NCBI RefSeq assembly: GCF_000467125.1
Contig: NZ_BATJ01000010.1
Coordinates: forward strand, 62,001-126,000
Reading direction: 5' to 3'
DNA length: 64,000 nt
Source of the DNA: Vibrio proteolyticus NBRC 13287
GTDB taxonomy: Bacteria; Pseudomonadota; Gammaproteobacteria; Enterobacterales; Vibrionaceae
The notes beneath the pieces were generated by a model. It was not told the origin of the DNA, searched no databases, and saw nothing but the letters and a program-made list of their open reading frames with translations. Shown here one piece after another: positions 1 through 10,040 of the stretch. A program made the translations under genes and the position numbers. Position 1 is the first letter of the stretch; every line of letters starts with the position of its first letter.

Positions 1-499
1 CTCCCACGGTGCAGAACGGATGGATCGCAGACAAGGCCATGACCCCCGCGTAATCGTCGACCGTAACGTGCCCACCCAAGATCGAGTTGTTGCCGATATG
101 AGTGTGGCTCCCGACAATAACGTCGTGCGCAATATGGGCATTAACACAAAACAGGTTGTCATCGCCGACAACCGTTTCGCCTTTGTCTTGCGCTGTTCCC
201 CGGTGGATCTGAACACTTTCACGAATCACATTGCGATCGCCAATGATCACTTTGGTGTCTTCGCCGCCGTATTTCTTATCCTGGTTTTCTTCGCCAATCA
301 CCGCTTGTGGGAAAATACGGTTCTCTTTGCCGATCACTGTATTGCCCTTGATCACCACATGCGACATCACTTCGGTCCCTTCACCGATCGTCACACCCGA
401 AGTGATATAAGTAAATGGCCCGACTTTGACATTGGCGCCAATGACGGCCCCGTCTTCGACCACCGCTGCCGGGTGGATTTGAGCAGTTTCATGAATCAT
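1..499 (-). CDS. lpxA: LpxA, UDP-N-acetylglucosamine acyltransferase (5' part)
   Basis: First committed step of lipid A synthesis: it moves a 3-hydroxyacyl chain from acyl carrier protein to the 3-OH of UDP-GlcNAc in the cytoplasm. The first 166 codons are visible; the family is about 262 residues, so roughly 95 C-terminal residues lie outside the window. The protein begins [17 protein letters not shown] and shows the repeating hexapeptide pattern of a left-handed beta helix. The catalytic histidine is His125 in the NAHIAHD motif. The ATG lies two bases after the fabZ stop codon, so the two are translated in tandem in the lpxD-fabZ-lpxA operon. Confidence 0.96.
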   Translation of the reverse strand, partial: MIHETAQIHPAAVVEDGAVIGANVKVGPFTYITSGVTIGEGTEVMSHVVIKGNTVIGKENRIFPQAVIGEENQDKKYGGEDTKVIIGDRNVIRESVQIHRGTAQDKGETVVGDDNLFCVNAHIAHDVIVGSHTHIGNNSILGGHVTVDDYAGVMALSAIHPFCTVG

Positions 500-500
500 C

Positions 501-959
501 TCAGAACTCTCGGCGTGCACACTTCAATTCAGCAGAACAAACAACGTCACCATCAACTTTCGCAACACCGTTAAATGCAGCGATGCCACGGCGCTCTTTC
601 ACAAATTCAACTTCGATCACCAGTTGATCACCGGGTGTCACTGGCTTGCGGAACTTAGCGTTATCGACGCTGGCAAAATAGTACAACTCGTTTTCAGATG
701 GTGCGCCAAAGGATTTAAACGCCAGCAGGCCAGTGGCCTGTGCCATCGCTTCCAGGATCAAAACACCTGGAAAGACAGGAAATTGTGGGAAATGACCTGT
801 AAATTGAGGTTCATTCACTGACACGTTCTTGATTGCCGTCAGGTATTTTTCTTCCTGAAAGTCGGTCACGCGGTCAATCAGCAGGAAAGGATAACGGTGA
901 GGTAATAATTCCTGAATTTCAGTGATGTTCATTGTTTTGTTTTCAGTACTCAAAGTCAT
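501..959 (-). CDS. fabZ: FabZ, 3-hydroxyacyl-ACP dehydratase
   Basis: Hot-dog-fold dehydratase of type II fatty acid synthesis, removing water from 3-hydroxyacyl-ACP. It competes with LpxA for 3-hydroxymyristoyl-ACP, which is why the genes sit together. The 152-residue product has the [13 protein letters not shown] signature near residue 19, and the catalytic pair His56 (GHFP) and Glu70 (ILEAMAQ). The ATG at 959 has an AGGA box at good spacing and gives the usual N-terminal length; an internal ATG at 932 has no ribosome binding site. The gene overlaps nothing but ends one base before lpxA. Confidence 0.97.
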   Translation of the reverse strand: MTLSTENKTMNITEIQELLPHRYPFLLIDRVTDFQEEKYLTAIKNVSVNEPQFTGHFPQFPVFPGVLILEAMAQATGLLAFKSFGAPSENELYYFASVDNAKFRKPVTPGDQLVIEVEFVKERRGIAAFNGVAKVDGDVVCSAELKCARREF

Positions 960-1004
960 ATTCCTAATTCAAATCTTCTAAGGATTGAGTGGCATTATAG
1001 ATGA

Positions 1005-1027
1005 AAAAGACTCGCGGTTCGCGAGCC
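1005..1027 (-). terminator. Hairpin plus T-run between lpxD and fabZ
   Basis: On the minus strand GGCTCGCG and CGCGAGTC form an 8-bp stem with a 3-base loop (1009-1016 with 1020-1027), followed by TTTTTC. It lies just after the lpxD stop codon, inside the lpx gene cluster, so it would act as a partial terminator or RNA processing point and not as an operon end. Confidence 0.6.
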
Positions 1028-1050
1028 TTTTATGAGCGAGTCAGGAATCC

Positions 1051-2082
1051 TCACGATTCCTGTTTCGGCTCCAGCAGCTTCTCAACCGCTTTCAGGCGTT
1101 TGTTCATTTCATCAATACGATGAACCCGAGCTGCTGTTTTACGCCACTCTTTGTTTGGCTGTAGTGGAATACCAGATGAGTACATGCCTTTCTCTTCGAT
1201 ACTCCGCATTACCATACCCATACCAGTGATCGTTACGCCGTCTGCAATTTCAATGTGACCATTGATGACCGACGCACCACCAATAATGCAGTATTTACCA
1301 ATTTTGGTACTGCCTGCGACAATAGTACCACCAGCCATGGCAGTACCATATCCGATGTGCACGTTATGGGCGATTTGCATCTGGTTATCGAGGATCACAT
1401 TGTCTTCAATAACGGTGTCGTCCAGCGCACCACGGTCAATGGTGGTGCCGGCACCGATTTCAACTCGGTTGCCGATACGAACGGTGCCAATCTGAGGAAT
1501 TTTGATCCACTCCCCTTTCTCATTGGCGTAACCAAAGCCATCGGAACCAATCACTGTGTTGGCTTGCACCAGACAATCAGACCCAATCATCACATCGTGA
1601 TAAATCGACACATTCGCCCACAACTTGGTGTTGGCGCCGAGCGTGGCATTCTTACCGATAAAACAACCCGCTCCAATCACCACGTTATCACCTAGCGTGA
1701 CCCCTGACTCAACGACCGCATTGGCTCCGATCGACACATTGCTCCCCAGCCTGACGTCCTCAGCGATGACCGCTGACGGTGAAATGTCACTGGCCGGAGA
1801 CGGCGTGCTGTCAAGCGCTTGCGCGACTTTTGCAAACGCCACATACGGGTCATCCACCACCAACACATTGCCCTGGCAAAGCTCACGCTGAGCCGCTTTC
1901 ACCATCACAACCGTTGCCTTGCAATCAGCCAGATGTTTGGCGTATTTCGGATTTGACAAGAAAGTCACGTGACCTTCAGCCGCCTTATCCATCGGAGCCA
2001 CCGTCGACACAGTTGCCTCTGCGTCGCCGTGTAGCTCCCCCCCGGTAATAGTGGCCAAGTCGGCCAGAGTCAGAGTTGTCAT
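1051..2082 (-). CDS. lpxD: LpxD, UDP-3-O-(3-hydroxyacyl)glucosamine N-acyltransferase
   Basis: Third step of lipid A synthesis: it adds the second 3-hydroxyacyl chain from ACP to the glucosamine nitrogen. The 343 residues comprise an N-terminal uridine-binding domain (about 1-100), a long left-handed beta helix of hexapeptide repeats (about 105-310) and a C-terminal helical tail. His239 in the QIAHNVHIG motif is the catalytic base, at the same number as in the E. coli enzyme. The gene starts 7 bases after skp with only a weak ribosome binding site, so coupling to skp is likely. Confidence 0.97.
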   Translation of the reverse strand: MTTLTLADLATITGGELHGDAEATVSTVAPMDKAAEGHVTFLSNPKYAKHLADCKATVVMVKAAQRELCQGNVLVVDDPYVAFAKVAQALDSTPSPASDISPSAVIAEDVRLGSNVSIGANAVVESGVTLGDNVVIGAGCFIGKNATLGANTKLWANVSIYHDVMIGSDCLVQANTVIGSDGFGYANEKGEWIKIPQIGTVRIGNRVEIGAGTTIDRGALDDTVIEDNVILDNQMQIAHNVHIGYGTAMAGGTIVAGSTKIGKYCIIGGASVINGHIEIADGVTITGMGMVMRSIEEKGMYSSGIPLQPNKEWRKTAARVHRIDEMNKRLKAVEKLLEPKQES

Positions 2083-2089
2083 ATCGCTA

Positions 2090-2599
2090 TTATTTTAGTG
2101 CTTTGATTACTTTTTCAGAGATGTTGTTTTCAGGTTTGGCGAAACGCACGGCTTGCATATCAATCACCATATCGTAGCCGTCTTGCTTGGCCACTTTCTC
2201 AACCGCATCCTGAATCACTTTAAACAACTTTTGTGTCTCTTCTGCTTCACGTTTCTTAGACGCTTGATCCAGTGCTTGCGCTTTGATCTTGTATTCGCTG
2301 TCCAGACGGCCGATCTCGATACGCAGCTTTTCAACCTGATCCGCTGACATCAGCTCGCCATCACGCTTGAGCTTGTCGATTTTCGTCTTCGCCTGAGACT
2401 GAATTTTCTTCAGTTCATCGGCTTTGCCTTTAAAGTCTTTCTGCATTTTCTGCATCACCGCTTCACGTTGAGGCAGAGCCTGAAACACCTGAGCTGTGTT
2501 GATGTAGCCAATCTTCTGAGCAGCTTCTGCGGCATTAGCAAAGAATGAAGACGTAAGAACGATAAGGCTTACACCAGCCGCTTTAATCATTTTATTCAA
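2090..2599 (-). CDS. skp: Skp/OmpH periplasmic chaperone
   Basis: Trimeric jellyfish-shaped chaperone that carries unfolded outer-membrane proteins across the periplasm to the BAM complex. The product has 169 residues, with a signal peptide ending near residue 26 (FFANAAEA) and a mature part of long lysine- and glutamate-rich helices typical of OmpH. The likely start is TTG at 2599, about seven bases after AGAGGAA; an ATG at 2590 in the same frame lies too far from that site but cannot be excluded. It sits between bamA and lpxD, the conserved order in enteric and Vibrio genomes. Confidence 0.95.
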   Translation of the reverse strand: MNKMIKAAGVSLIVLTSSFFANAAEAAQKIGYINTAQVFQALPQREAVMQKMQKDFKGKADELKKIQSQAKTKIDKLKRDGELMSADQVEKLRIEIGRLDSEYKIKAQALDQASKKREAEETQKLFKVIQDAVEKVAKQDGYDMVIDMQAVRFAKPENNISEKVIKALK

Positions 2600-2613
2600 A
2601 ATATATTCCTCTG

Positions 2614-5022
2614 TTAGAAGGTTCTGCCGATAGTGAAAGTGAAGAATTCCTCATCGTCACCTTCGTAAATCTTAATAGGTTTCGCAAGTGAGAAGACCAG
2701 TGGTCCCATTGGTGACATCCATTGCAGGGCTACACCGTATGATGCGCGATAATTCGTTGGATCTGAGTAGTCATAGTAGTACTTGTCACCATAGTCTGCA
2801 CCGCCACTGCGGTAATCAAACTCAGTATCCCAGACACTGGCAGCATCCAGGAACACGCTGGTACGGATCTGGTTACGCACTTCATCCGACGCAAATGGCG
2901 TAGGGACGATCAGCTCCAGACTGGCCAGTGCCACCGCGTTACCACCGACCGAATCATCCGTTGCTGTATCCGCACCGTTGTTCGAGCCGGAGTAATCTCG
3001 GTACACCGCTTTCGGGCCCGCGCTGTTCGAACCGAAACCACGCAGCGAGGTAAAGCCACCGGCATAGAAGTTTTCATAGAACGGGTACAAATTATCGTTG
3101 CCGTCGGTTTCGCCGTAACCATTGCCGTAACCCAAACGACCACGCATCAGAAGAGTAAACTCATGCTTTTTGGTCAGTGGGATATACTGACGGATATCGT
3201 ACTGCAGCTTAAAGTACTGCGTGTCAGAGCCAGGTACGGTTACTTTTGCCGAGGCACGTTGGTAATTCCCTGCGGTCGGGAAATAGCCCCGGTTGAGGTT
3301 GTTGCGTGTCCACGACAAATTGATATCGAAATCATCGGTTTGCAGGCTGGTCGCATTACAGTCGCCCATACTGCACAAGAACTGTTCAATCTGCAGATAT
3401 GGGGTCAGGTTACCGATGTTGTTGTGCGTGTAGCCAACACCGAACTCAAAACGGTTCAGCTCATCAAACGGGAACCCCCACGTCAGGCTGGTACCATAAC
3501 TTTCATTGGTATAGTCGACGATACCGGCTTCTGAAGCTTCAAACTCGTTGTAGAAGATCTTGCCGCCCAGGCTGACCCCATCCAGGTTCCAGTACGGATC
3601 GCGATAGTCGAGGCTAATGTTCTTCTGGTAATCGTTCATCATCGCGTTGATGCCGACCCGGTTACCACTGCCCAGGAAGTTGTCTTGTTGCAAGCCTACC
3701 TGGAAGCTGACACCCGACTCTGTACCATAACCGATACCAAAGTTAACACTGCCTGAGTTGGCCTCTTTGACCGTGTACACCAGGTCAACCTGGTCTTCAC
3801 TGCCCGGTACGCGCACCGTTTGCACGTCCACCGTTTCAAAGAACCCCAGACGGTTGAGACGGGTTTTACCGGTCTCGATCGATTTCGAGTTCAGCCAACT
3901 GCCTTCCATCTGACGCATTTCGCGACGCAGCACTTCATCTTTGGTTGAGTTGTTCCCGACAAAGCGGATATCGCGCACGTAGATACGGTTGCCCGCTTCG
4001 ACATTCACGATCAGAGACACTTCCTGGTTTTCATCATCAAACTCAGGAATGGTACGAACCTGGGGATACGCATAGCCCGCCTCACCCAGCGCTTTCTTGA
4101 CACTCTCTTCGAGCGCAGTGACTGACGAACCGTTGTAAACATCACCGTCTTCAAACGGCACCATACCTTGGAATTCTTTCTCTTTGCCGATCAGTTCCCC
4201 CCGGAACTGCACGTCTTTTACCTTGTACGGTTTGCCTTCATCCAGACCCAGCGTGATGTAGACGCCTTTTTTATCCGGTGAAATCGCCACCTGAGTCGAG
4301 GTTACCTGAAACTTGAGGTAACCGCGGTCAAGGTAATACGATTTGAGCGCTTCAATGTCGCCGGCCAACACCTGTTTCTGATATTTGTCATCGGACAGGA
4401 AGTTCCACCATGAAACGTCCACATTGAGATTGAAACGGCTAAGCAGTTCTTCGTCGGAAAAGACCTCGTTACCAATAAAGTTGATCTGCTGGATTTTGGC
4501 CGACACGCCTTCGGTGAAGACAAATTTCAGGTCAGCACGATTGCGTGGCAACGGCGTTACGACCGCTTTTACCGTCGCATTGTATTTACCAACGCTGTAG
4601 TAGAAGTCTTCCAGACCTTTTTCGATGTTAGATAACTTGGTGCGATCCAGTGCCTCACCCACCCGGATACCGGACGCTTCCAGGTTTTGAGTCAGTTGCT
4701 CTTCTTTGATCGCTTTATTTCCGGAGAAGGAAACGCTGGCAATTGTCGGACGCTCTTTGACCTGCACCACCAGCACATTGCCGTCGCGCAGGACTTTGAC
4801 ATCCTCGAAGTTGCCTGACGTGTACAGGGCCTTGATGATTTCCGCCACATCCTGACTATCGACGTTATCACCAATTCGAACGGGCATTTTCAACAATGCC
4901 GCACCCAGTGCCACACGTTGCAAACCTTCAATTTTAATATCCTGAACTACAAAGTTCTCTGCTCCGTTTGCGGAAACACTGGTCGCCAGTAACGTCGCAA
5001 ACAGAATTTTTTTCATCGCCAT
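2614..5022 (-). CDS. bamA: BamA, outer-membrane protein assembly factor
   Basis: Core of the BAM complex that folds beta-barrel proteins into the outer membrane. The 802 residues contain a signal peptide (about 1-20), five POTRA domains (about 21-420) and a 16-strand barrel. The barrel carries the conserved RGF motif in SLRGFG near residue 657, and the protein ends in Phe, the usual C-terminal signature. ATG codons at 5022 and 5016 are both possible starts with weak ribosome binding sites. It lies downstream of rseP, whose coding region contains a sigma-E-like promoter that could drive bamA-skp-lpxD. Confidence 0.97.
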   Translation of the reverse strand: MAMKKILFATLLATSVSANGAENFVVQDIKIEGLQRVALGAALLKMPVRIGDNVDSQDVAEIIKALYTSGNFEDVKVLRDGNVLVVQVKERPTIASVSFSGNKAIKEEQLTQNLEASGIRVGEALDRTKLSNIEKGLEDFYYSVGKYNATVKAVVTPLPRNRADLKFVFTEGVSAKIQQINFIGNEVFSDEELLSRFNLNVDVSWWNFLSDDKYQKQVLAGDIEALKSYYLDRGYLKFQVTSTQVAISPDKKGVYITLGLDEGKPYKVKDVQFRGELIGKEKEFQGMVPFEDGDVYNGSSVTALEESVKKALGEAGYAYPQVRTIPEFDDENQEVSLIVNVEAGNRIYVRDIRFVGNNSTKDEVLRREMRQMEGSWLNSKSIETGKTRLNRLGFFETVDVQTVRVPGSEDQVDLVYTVKEANSGSVNFGIGYGTESGVSFQVGLQQDNFLGSGNRVGINAMMNDYQKNISLDYRDPYWNLDGVSLGGKIFYNEFEASEAGIVDYTNESYGTSLTWGFPFDELNRFEFGVGYTHNNIGNLTPYLQIEQFLCSMGDCNATSLQTDDFDINLSWTRNNLNRGYFPTAGNYQRASAKVTVPGSDTQYFKLQYDIRQYIPLTKKHEFTLLMRGRLGYGNGYGETDGNDNLYPFYENFYAGGFTSLRGFGSNSAGPKAVYRDYSGSNNGADTATDDSVGGNAVALASLELIVPTPFASDEVRNQIRTSVFLDAASVWDTEFDYRSGGADYGDKYYYDYSDPTNYRASYGVALQWMSPMGPLVFSLAKPIKIYEGDDEEFFTFTIGRTF

Positions 5023-5062
5023 ACTTGTTTTAGTTATTCCTTACAACAACCCGATGCCCTGT

Positions 5063-6418
5063 TTAAAGGCGAGTAAAATCATTAAATATTGCCACAGCCA
5101 TTAAAGAAAAAATAATCACACCGCCGATTTTATATCCCATTTCCTGCACTTTCTCAGGTACGGGACGACGTATAATCGCTTCAATAGCAAAGAACAGCAG
5201 GTGGCCACCATCCAACATTGGCAGAGGGACTAAGTTGATAATTCCTAAGTTGACACTGATTAGCGCCAAAAAGCCTAAGAAGTACACCAAGCCATAATCC
5301 GCAGTGGTTCCAGCGCCTTTCGCAATCGAAATCGGGCCACTGAGATTATTTAAACCGACATCGCCAACGACGAGTTTTTTCAACATCGACATGGTCAAAT
5401 CAATGACCTGACCCGTCTTTTCAACCGCTTTACCGATTGACTCAAATACACCATATTGCAGCTCAAAGCGATAACTTTGCGGCCATTCTGCGACTTCCGG
5501 AGCGATTCCTGCGAAGCCGATCGTCTGGCCTTGCGCCTGTTTACTGTCCGGTGTCAACGTCAGGGTGCGGGTTTCACCAGCGCGATCAATCGTCAGTGCC
5601 ACAGGCACATTCGGACTCCCTTGAATCAGCTCGACCACCTGTTTCCATTCCGTGAGCGTTTGATCATTGGCCCGCAACAGCGTATCGCCACGTTCCAGGC
5701 CGGCTTTGGCTCCTGCGCCATTTTCCGACACGTTGCTGATGGTAAGCGAGATGTCCGGCGTAAACGGTTTAAAACCTAACGCTCCCATAGCAGACTCTTT
5801 TTCTGGATCAAAGTTCCACTCGGACAAATCCAGATTCAGTGTCTGCGGTGCGCCCAGCCCATCGGCTGGTGCCACGGTCAGAGTCATGCGCGGATCACCG
5901 ATGTGTGAGATCAACGCCATGTTCACTGATTCCCAGTCTGCGGTTTTGACGCCCGAGACCGCTTTAAGTTCCATATCCTGTTGCAAGCCCGCGTCTGCCG
6001 CAATGGAATACGGGGTCACTTCACCAACAACTGGCTTCACAGCCGGAATGCCAATCAGAAACACCAGCCAGTAGGCAAAAATGGCAAACAGGAAGTTAAA
6101 CACGGGGCCTGCGGCCACAATCGCAGTGCGTTTCCACAACGCTTTGCGGTCAAACGCCAGATGCGCTTCGTCAGCACTAACCTCATCTACCCGGCTGTCG
6201 AGCATCTTGACGTAGCCGCCAAGAGGAATCACGCACAGCGCGTATTCTGTGCCGTCTTTCCCCTGCTTGGTCCAAATCGATTTACCGAAACCGATGGAGA
6301 AGCGCTCGACTTTCACGCCACAGCGACGTGCGACCCAGAAGTGACCAAACTCATGCACCGCCACCAGAATGCCCAGGGCGATAATAAAAGAAGCGAAGTT
6401 CCATAAAATACCGGTCAT
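5063..6418 (-). CDS. rseP: RseP, site-2 intramembrane zinc protease
   Basis: Inner-membrane metalloprotease that makes the second cut in anti-sigma factor RseA, releasing sigma-E during envelope stress, and clears signal peptides. The 451 residues include the zinc motif HEFGH at residues 22-26 in the first membrane helix, two periplasmic PDZ domains (about 110-300) and the LDG motif near residue 402 in a late helix. The start codon overlaps the dxr stop codon as ATGA, so translation is coupled. Its product controls sigma-E, and the neighbouring bamA and skp are classic sigma-E targets. Confidence 0.97.
   Translation of the reverse strand: MTGILWNFASFIIALGILVAVHEFGHFWVARRCGVKVERFSIGFGKSIWTKQGKDGTEYALCVIPLGGYVKMLDSRVDEVSADEAHLAFDRKALWKRTAIVAAGPVFNFLFAIFAYWLVFLIGIPAVKPVVGEVTPYSIAADAGLQQDMELKAVSGVKTADWESVNMALISHIGDPRMTLTVAPADGLGAPQTLNLDLSEWNFDPEKESAMGALGFKPFTPDISLTISNVSENGAGAKAGLERGDTLLRANDQTLTEWKQVVELIQGSPNVPVALTIDRAGETRTLTLTPDSKQAQGQTIGFAGIAPEVAEWPQSYRFELQYGVFESIGKAVEKTGQVIDLTMSMLKKLVVGDVGLNNLSGPISIAKGAGTTADYGLVYFLGFLALISVNLGIINLVPLPMLDGGHLLFFAIEAIIRRPVPEKVQEMGYKIGGVIIFSLMAVAIFNDFTRL
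5790..5817 (-). promoter_or_regulatory. Candidate sigma-E promoter inside rseP
   Basis: On the minus strand GGAACTT (5811-5817) is followed after exactly 16 bases by TCTGC (5790-5794). This matches the sigma-E pattern GGAACTT-N16-TCTGA in all but the last base. It lies about 770 bases upstream of bamA. In E. coli a sigma-E promoter for the bamA operon is also located inside rseP, which supports the reading; no transcript data are available here. Confidence 0.45.
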
Positions 6419-7623
6419 AGCGAACGCTCACGTACAATTTCCAGGGCTATACTGCGAGTCATTCTATCTAGCTCAATCAGGCTTTCCAAGTCGTAGCACT
6501 GTAACAAGCTATGAGTCGAACAAATTTTTGACATGGCTCTTTCATTTACCTCAGCAATGTCGGTAAAACGGATACGCTGATTAAGGAAGGCATCGACAGC
6601 CACTTCATTGGCGGCATTGAGTGAGGTCGTCGCATGCTGACCTTCATAACAGGCATCAATGGCCAGTTTAAGACACGGATAACGGTCGTAATCCGGTGCC
6701 ATAAAAGTCAACTCACTTAACTGAGTAAAATCCAGGGGCTGAACGCCCGCCGGCACGCGCTCCGGATAAGCCATCGTCAGAGAGATAGGTGTTGCCATGT
6801 CCGGTTCGCCCATTTGAGCCAGTAGTGAACCATCACAATATTGCACCATGGAGTGAATCACCGATTGCGGATGGATCAGCACTTTCAGCTGATCACGTTC
6901 GGTGTTGAACAACCATTTGGCTTCGATGTATTCCAGACCTTTGTTCATCATGGTAGCGGAATCCACAGAGATCTTCGGTCCCATCGACCAGTTTGGATGG
7001 GCAATGGCCTGTTGCGGCGTCACCTCGGCCAGTGAGGCAATATCACTGTAGCGGAACGGACCACCGGATCCGGTGAGCAGGATGTGCTGAATACCATTGG
7101 CTTTGAGGTCACTGCGCCCCAGGTTGACCTGAACGTCCGTTGGCAGACACTGGAATATCGCGTTGTGTTCACTGTCCACGGGCATGATTTCGGCACCGTA
7201 CTTTTCAACGGCATCGATAAACAGTTGCCCAGACATCACCAGGGCTTCTTTGTTGGCCAGCAATACACGTTTGCCCGCTTTGACTGCGGCCATCGTCGGC
7301 ATCAGGCCGGCTGCGCCTACGATGGCTGCCATGACCGTATCGACTTCATCAAAGGAGGAGATGTGACACATGGCCTCGACGCCAGACAGTACTTCAGTGG
7401 TCAGCTTTAACTCAGCCAATTGCTGTTTGAGTAACAGCGCTGCGTCGTCACAGGCCATCACGGCATATTTCGGTCGCCAGGTTTCGCACAACTGGCGCAT
7501 TTTGTCTACGTTGGTTCCTGCCGCCAAAGCCACGACAGAAAACTGTTGTGGGTTCTGTGCGACCACTTTCAATGTACTGGCACCGATGGAGCCCGTTGCA
7601 CCGAGGATTGTTAACTTACGCAT
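6415..7623 (-). CDS. dxr: Dxr/IspC, 1-deoxy-D-xylulose 5-phosphate reductoisomerase
   Basis: Second step of the non-mevalonate isoprenoid pathway: it rearranges and reduces DXP to 2-C-methyl-D-erythritol 4-phosphate with NADPH. The 402-residue product has the N-terminal nucleotide-binding motif GATGSIG (8-14), the [11 protein letters not shown] segment and the SGGPFR substrate loop. It is the fosmidomycin target. The stop codon overlaps the rseP start. A 7-bp inverted repeat lies just upstream, between cdsA and dxr. Confidence 0.97.
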   Translation of the reverse strand: MRKLTILGATGSIGASTLKVVAQNPQQFSVVALAAGTNVDKMRQLCETWRPKYAVMACDDAALLLKQQLAELKLTTEVLSGVEAMCHISSFDEVDTVMAAIVGAAGLMPTMAAVKAGKRVLLANKEALVMSGQLFIDAVEKYGAEIMPVDSEHNAIFQCLPTDVQVNLGRSDLKANGIQHILLTGSGGPFRYSDIASLAEVTPQQAIAHPNWSMGPKISVDSATMMNKGLEYIEAKWLFNTERDQLKVLIHPQSVIHSMVQYCDGSLLAQMGEPDMATPISLTMAYPERVPAGVQPLDFTQLSELTFMAPDYDRYPCLKLAIDACYEGQHATTSLNAANEVAVDAFLNQRIRFTDIAEVNERAMSKICSTHSLLQCYDLESLIELDRMTRSIALEIVRERSL

Positions 7624-7646
7624 AGCAAGAGACCATGAATTTTACA

Positions 7647-7663
7647 GGCAGGGATGCCCTGCC
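7647..7663 (-). repeat. Short inverted repeat between cdsA and dxr
   Basis: GGCAGGG and CCCTGCC (7647-7653, 7657-7663) form a tight stem with a three-base loop in the 48-bp gap between cdsA and dxr. There is no T-run after it on the minus strand, so it is more likely an RNA-stabilising or attenuating hairpin than a terminator. Confidence 0.5.
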
Positions 7664-7671
7664 CGTAGAGA

Positions 7672-8514
7672 TTAGAAGACGAAGTATAGAAGAGCAAAGA
7701 CCGGGAAAGCCGCTGTCAGGCTGTCGATGCGATCGAGAATGCCACCATGCCCCGGGATGATATTACTGCTGTCTTTAATCCCGGATACACGCTTGAACAT
7801 GCTTTCAACCAAATCACCTAACACGGAGATCACCACAGTGATCAGCGTGATCACCAACATCACGGCGTGATTGGTAAAAGTAATATCGAACCAGTCCGCT
7901 GCAACCCAGCCCACCACCAGAGCTGTGAGAATGCCGCCAATCAGGCCTTCAATGGTTTTATTTGGACTGACGTTCGGCGCCATTTTACGTTTGCCCAGCG
8001 ATTTGCCGGCAAAATACGCCCCGCTGTCAGCCGCCCAGACTAATAAGCATACAAACAAGACCAGTTTGGCACCGTGATATGGATCGGAGTCAATGCCTTC
8101 AGCACGCAGCAGTAACACGCTCCAGAAAAATGGCAATAGCGTCAATATGCCAAACAAGTGACGCAATATCGTGGAATTTTGCCAGCCATTGCTGGATTTA
8201 GGGTACGTGATCGCCATCAAGCTGGAGATCACCCACCAAATTCCACCAATCGTCAAAATCGCGTAATGAGCGGGAGTCAACGTATTGAGACTCAGGACAT
8301 CCGACTGGACGAAAAACAGGCTCGCGCCCCCCACCACAACCGCCGGGATCAACGCCAGAACACGGGAGCGGCAATCAACAAATTGTGTCCACTCCCAGAA
8401 GCCGACGAGAGTGACCGCTGCAATCGCCGCCATAAACCATGGTAGCGGCAGCATAAAAATGCCCAGAATAACCAGAGGAGCTAAAATCAGCGCCGTAATA
8501 ATTCTTTGCTTCAA
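7672..8514 (-). CDS. cdsA: CdsA, phosphatidate cytidylyltransferase
   Basis: Integral inner-membrane enzyme making CDP-diacylglycerol from CTP and phosphatidate, the branch point to all phospholipids. The 280-residue product has about eight hydrophobic segments, and the family signature near the C terminus with KRVSGIKDSSN and PGHGGILDRIDS. No ATG is available; the start is TTG at 8514, preceded by AAAGGA at about nine bases. Its N terminus aligns by eye with E. coli CdsA. uppS lies 13 bases upstream in the same direction. Confidence 0.96.
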   Translation of the reverse strand: MKQRIITALILAPLVILGIFMLPLPWFMAAIAAVTLVGFWEWTQFVDCRSRVLALIPAVVVGGASLFFVQSDVLSLNTLTPAHYAILTIGGIWWVISSLMAITYPKSSNGWQNSTILRHLFGILTLLPFFWSVLLLRAEGIDSDPYHGAKLVLFVCLLVWAADSGAYFAGKSLGKRKMAPNVSPNKTIEGLIGGILTALVVGWVAADWFDITFTNHAVMLVITLITVVISVLGDLVESMFKRVSGIKDSSNIIPGHGGILDRIDSLTAAFPVFALLYFVF

Positions 8515-8527
8515 ACTGATGAATCCT

Positions 8528-9283
8528 TTATGAGTTGTTCATCAATGCCTTGATTTGTTCACCGGTACAACCAAAGCGTCTTTCACGATTAACAAACCAA
8601 GTCACTGCATCTAATAAGTGCTCTTCTCCAAACTCAGGCCAATAAACCGGAGTAAAATACAGCTCAGCATACGCCAGCTGCCAAAGCATAAAGTTGCTGA
8701 TCCGACATTCACCACTGGTGCGGATCAACAGGTCAACATCAGGCAGATCGGCCATAGTCAGGTGTTGAGCGATCAGCTCTTCTGTCACATCTGACGCCTG
8801 AAGTTGCCCGTCCTGAATCTGCTGGCCCACCACTTTCATGGCCTCGGTGATGTCCCATTTGCCGCCATAGTTCGCCGCAATGTTGATCACCATGCCTGTG
8901 TTGCCAGCGGTCATCGCTTCCGCATCGGCAATTTTCGATTGCAAACGCTGGCTGAAACGGGTCTTGTCGCCAATAATGCGCAGACGCAGGTTATTTTTGT
9001 GTAATTTCTTCACTTCTGTCGACAATACGCTGATAAAAAGCTCCATCAGAACGCCAACTTCTTCTTCTGGTCGACGCCAGTTTTCGCTGCTAAACGCAAA
9101 CAGAGTGACCGCTTTAATCCCCAACTTGGCGGCTGTCGAAATGGTTTTTCGTACCGCAGCCACTCCATTTTTATGCCCAAAAACTCGTGGTTTACCCTGA
9201 GCCTTTGCCCAACGGCCATTGCCGTCCATGATGATCGCGATGTGTTGAGGTAAAGAGTCAGGAGAGAGTTGTGAGTTCTGCAT
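8528..9283 (-). CDS. uppS: UppS/IspU, undecaprenyl diphosphate synthase
   Basis: Cis-prenyltransferase that adds eight isopentenyl units to farnesyl diphosphate, making the C55 carrier for peptidoglycan and O-antigen. The frame is open back to 9349, but the family start is the ATG at 9283 ([13 protein letters not shown]), giving 251 residues. Conserved [10 protein letters not shown] places the metal-binding Asp at residue 20. The segment [18 protein letters not shown] near the C terminus is the second signature. The frr terminator ends just upstream, so uppS probably has its own promoter near 9300. Confidence 0.96.
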   Translation of the reverse strand: MQNSQLSPDSLPQHIAIIMDGNGRWAKAQGKPRVFGHKNGVAAVRKTISTAAKLGIKAVTLFAFSSENWRRPEEEVGVLMELFISVLSTEVKKLHKNNLRLRIIGDKTRFSQRLQSKIADAEAMTAGNTGMVINIAANYGGKWDITEAMKVVGQQIQDGQLQASDVTEELIAQHLTMADLPDVDLLIRTSGECRISNFMLWQLAYAELYFTPVYWPEFGEEHLLDAVTWFVNRERRFGCTGEQIKALMNNS

Positions 9284-9324
9284 AAGGAGGTTATGTGGGT
9301 TATCAACGGGGCATAAGAGTAGCA

Positions 9325-9354
9325 CAAAAAAACGCTGTGCTGCGAGCACAGCGT
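9325..9354 (-). terminator. Terminator after frr
   Basis: On the minus strand AACGCTGTGCT and AGCACAGCGTT pair in an 11-bp stem with a three-base loop, followed by a run of T. It closes the rpsB-tsf-pyrH-frr unit just before uppS. Confidence 0.85.
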
Positions 9355-9381
9355 TTCCAGAAATGTCGAGTTTATAGGCGA

Positions 9382-9939
9382 TTACACTTCCATCAACTCT
9401 TTTTCTTTTGCAGCCAGTGCTTCGTCAACTTTCTTAACAGCTGCATCGGTGAGTTTTTGAATCTCGTCTTGTGCTTTGCGATCTTCGTCTTCTGAAATTT
9501 CTTTGTCTTTCAGAAGTGCTTTCAGTTCGCTGTTTGAGTCACGACGGATGTTACGGATCGCCACACGACCACCTTCGGCTTCACCACGTACGATTTTCAC
9601 CAGATCTTTACGACGCTCTTCCGTCAGCGGCGGCAGCGGAACGCGGATCACAGTGCCTGCTGACATTGGGTTCAGGCCCAGGTCAGACTGCATGATCGCT
9701 TTTTCAATCTTAGGTGTCAGTTCTTTATCGAAAACCGTGATAGCCAGAGTACGTGCATCTTCAGCAACTACGTTTGCAACCTGGTTCAGAGGAGTTGGTG
9801 CACCGTAATACTCCACATTGATACCTGATAGCAGGCTTGGGTGAGCACGACCGGTACGAATTTTAGAAAGGTTATTTTTTAGCGCTTCAACGCTTTTGTC
9901 CATGCGCTCCTGAGCGCTTTTTTTGATTTCGTTAATCAC
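9382..9939 (-). CDS. frr: Frr, ribosome recycling factor
   Basis: Splits post-termination ribosomes together with EF-G. The product has 185 residues, the normal length, with the conserved [10 protein letters not shown] and [18 protein letters not shown] segments of the three-helix bundle. The start is GTG at 9939, preceded by AAGGTGA at good spacing. It is the last gene of the rpsB-tsf-pyrH-frr group, followed by a strong terminator and preceded by a 9-bp hairpin in the pyrH-frr gap. Confidence 0.97.
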   Translation of the reverse strand: MINEIKKSAQERMDKSVEALKNNLSKIRTGRAHPSLLSGINVEYYGAPTPLNQVANVVAEDARTLAITVFDKELTPKIEKAIMQSDLGLNPMSAGTVIRVPLPPLTEERRKDLVKIVRGEAEGGRVAIRNIRRDSNSELKALLKDKEISEDEDRKAQDEIQKLTDAAVKKVDEALAAKEKELMEV

Positions 9940-10003
9940 AGTTTCACCTTAGATATGTCTTCTTTCTAAAAGAAAGCCTAATAGGGTTTAAGCAAAAGGC
10001 AAC

Positions 10004-10029
10004 GCCATCGACCTGAGAGTGTCGATGGC
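10004..10029 (-). repeat. 9-bp hairpin between pyrH and frr
   Basis: GCCATCGAC and GTCGATGGC (10004-10012, 10021-10029) form a perfect stem with an eight-base loop. The minus-strand sequence after it has only a short T-rich stretch, so it may be a weak terminator or a processing or stability element that sets frr levels relative to pyrH. Confidence 0.5.
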
Positions 10030-10040
10030 AATTGAGTCTG

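Noticed and set aside
20-574. 184-codon plus-strand ORF across lpxA and fabZ
   Set aside because: It is the antisense shadow of two certain genes; its His/Asn-rich composition is typical of reverse-complement frames of coding DNA.
4395-4411. Second GGAACTT motif (sigma-E -35) inside bamA
   Set aside because: At the 16-base spacing the -10 reads TATCA, which does not fit TCTGA; it is also within the gene it would have to serve.
9940-10003. Possible small gene between pyrH and frr
   Set aside because: No ORF with a ribosome binding site; the gap is explained by the frr ribosome binding region and a hairpin.
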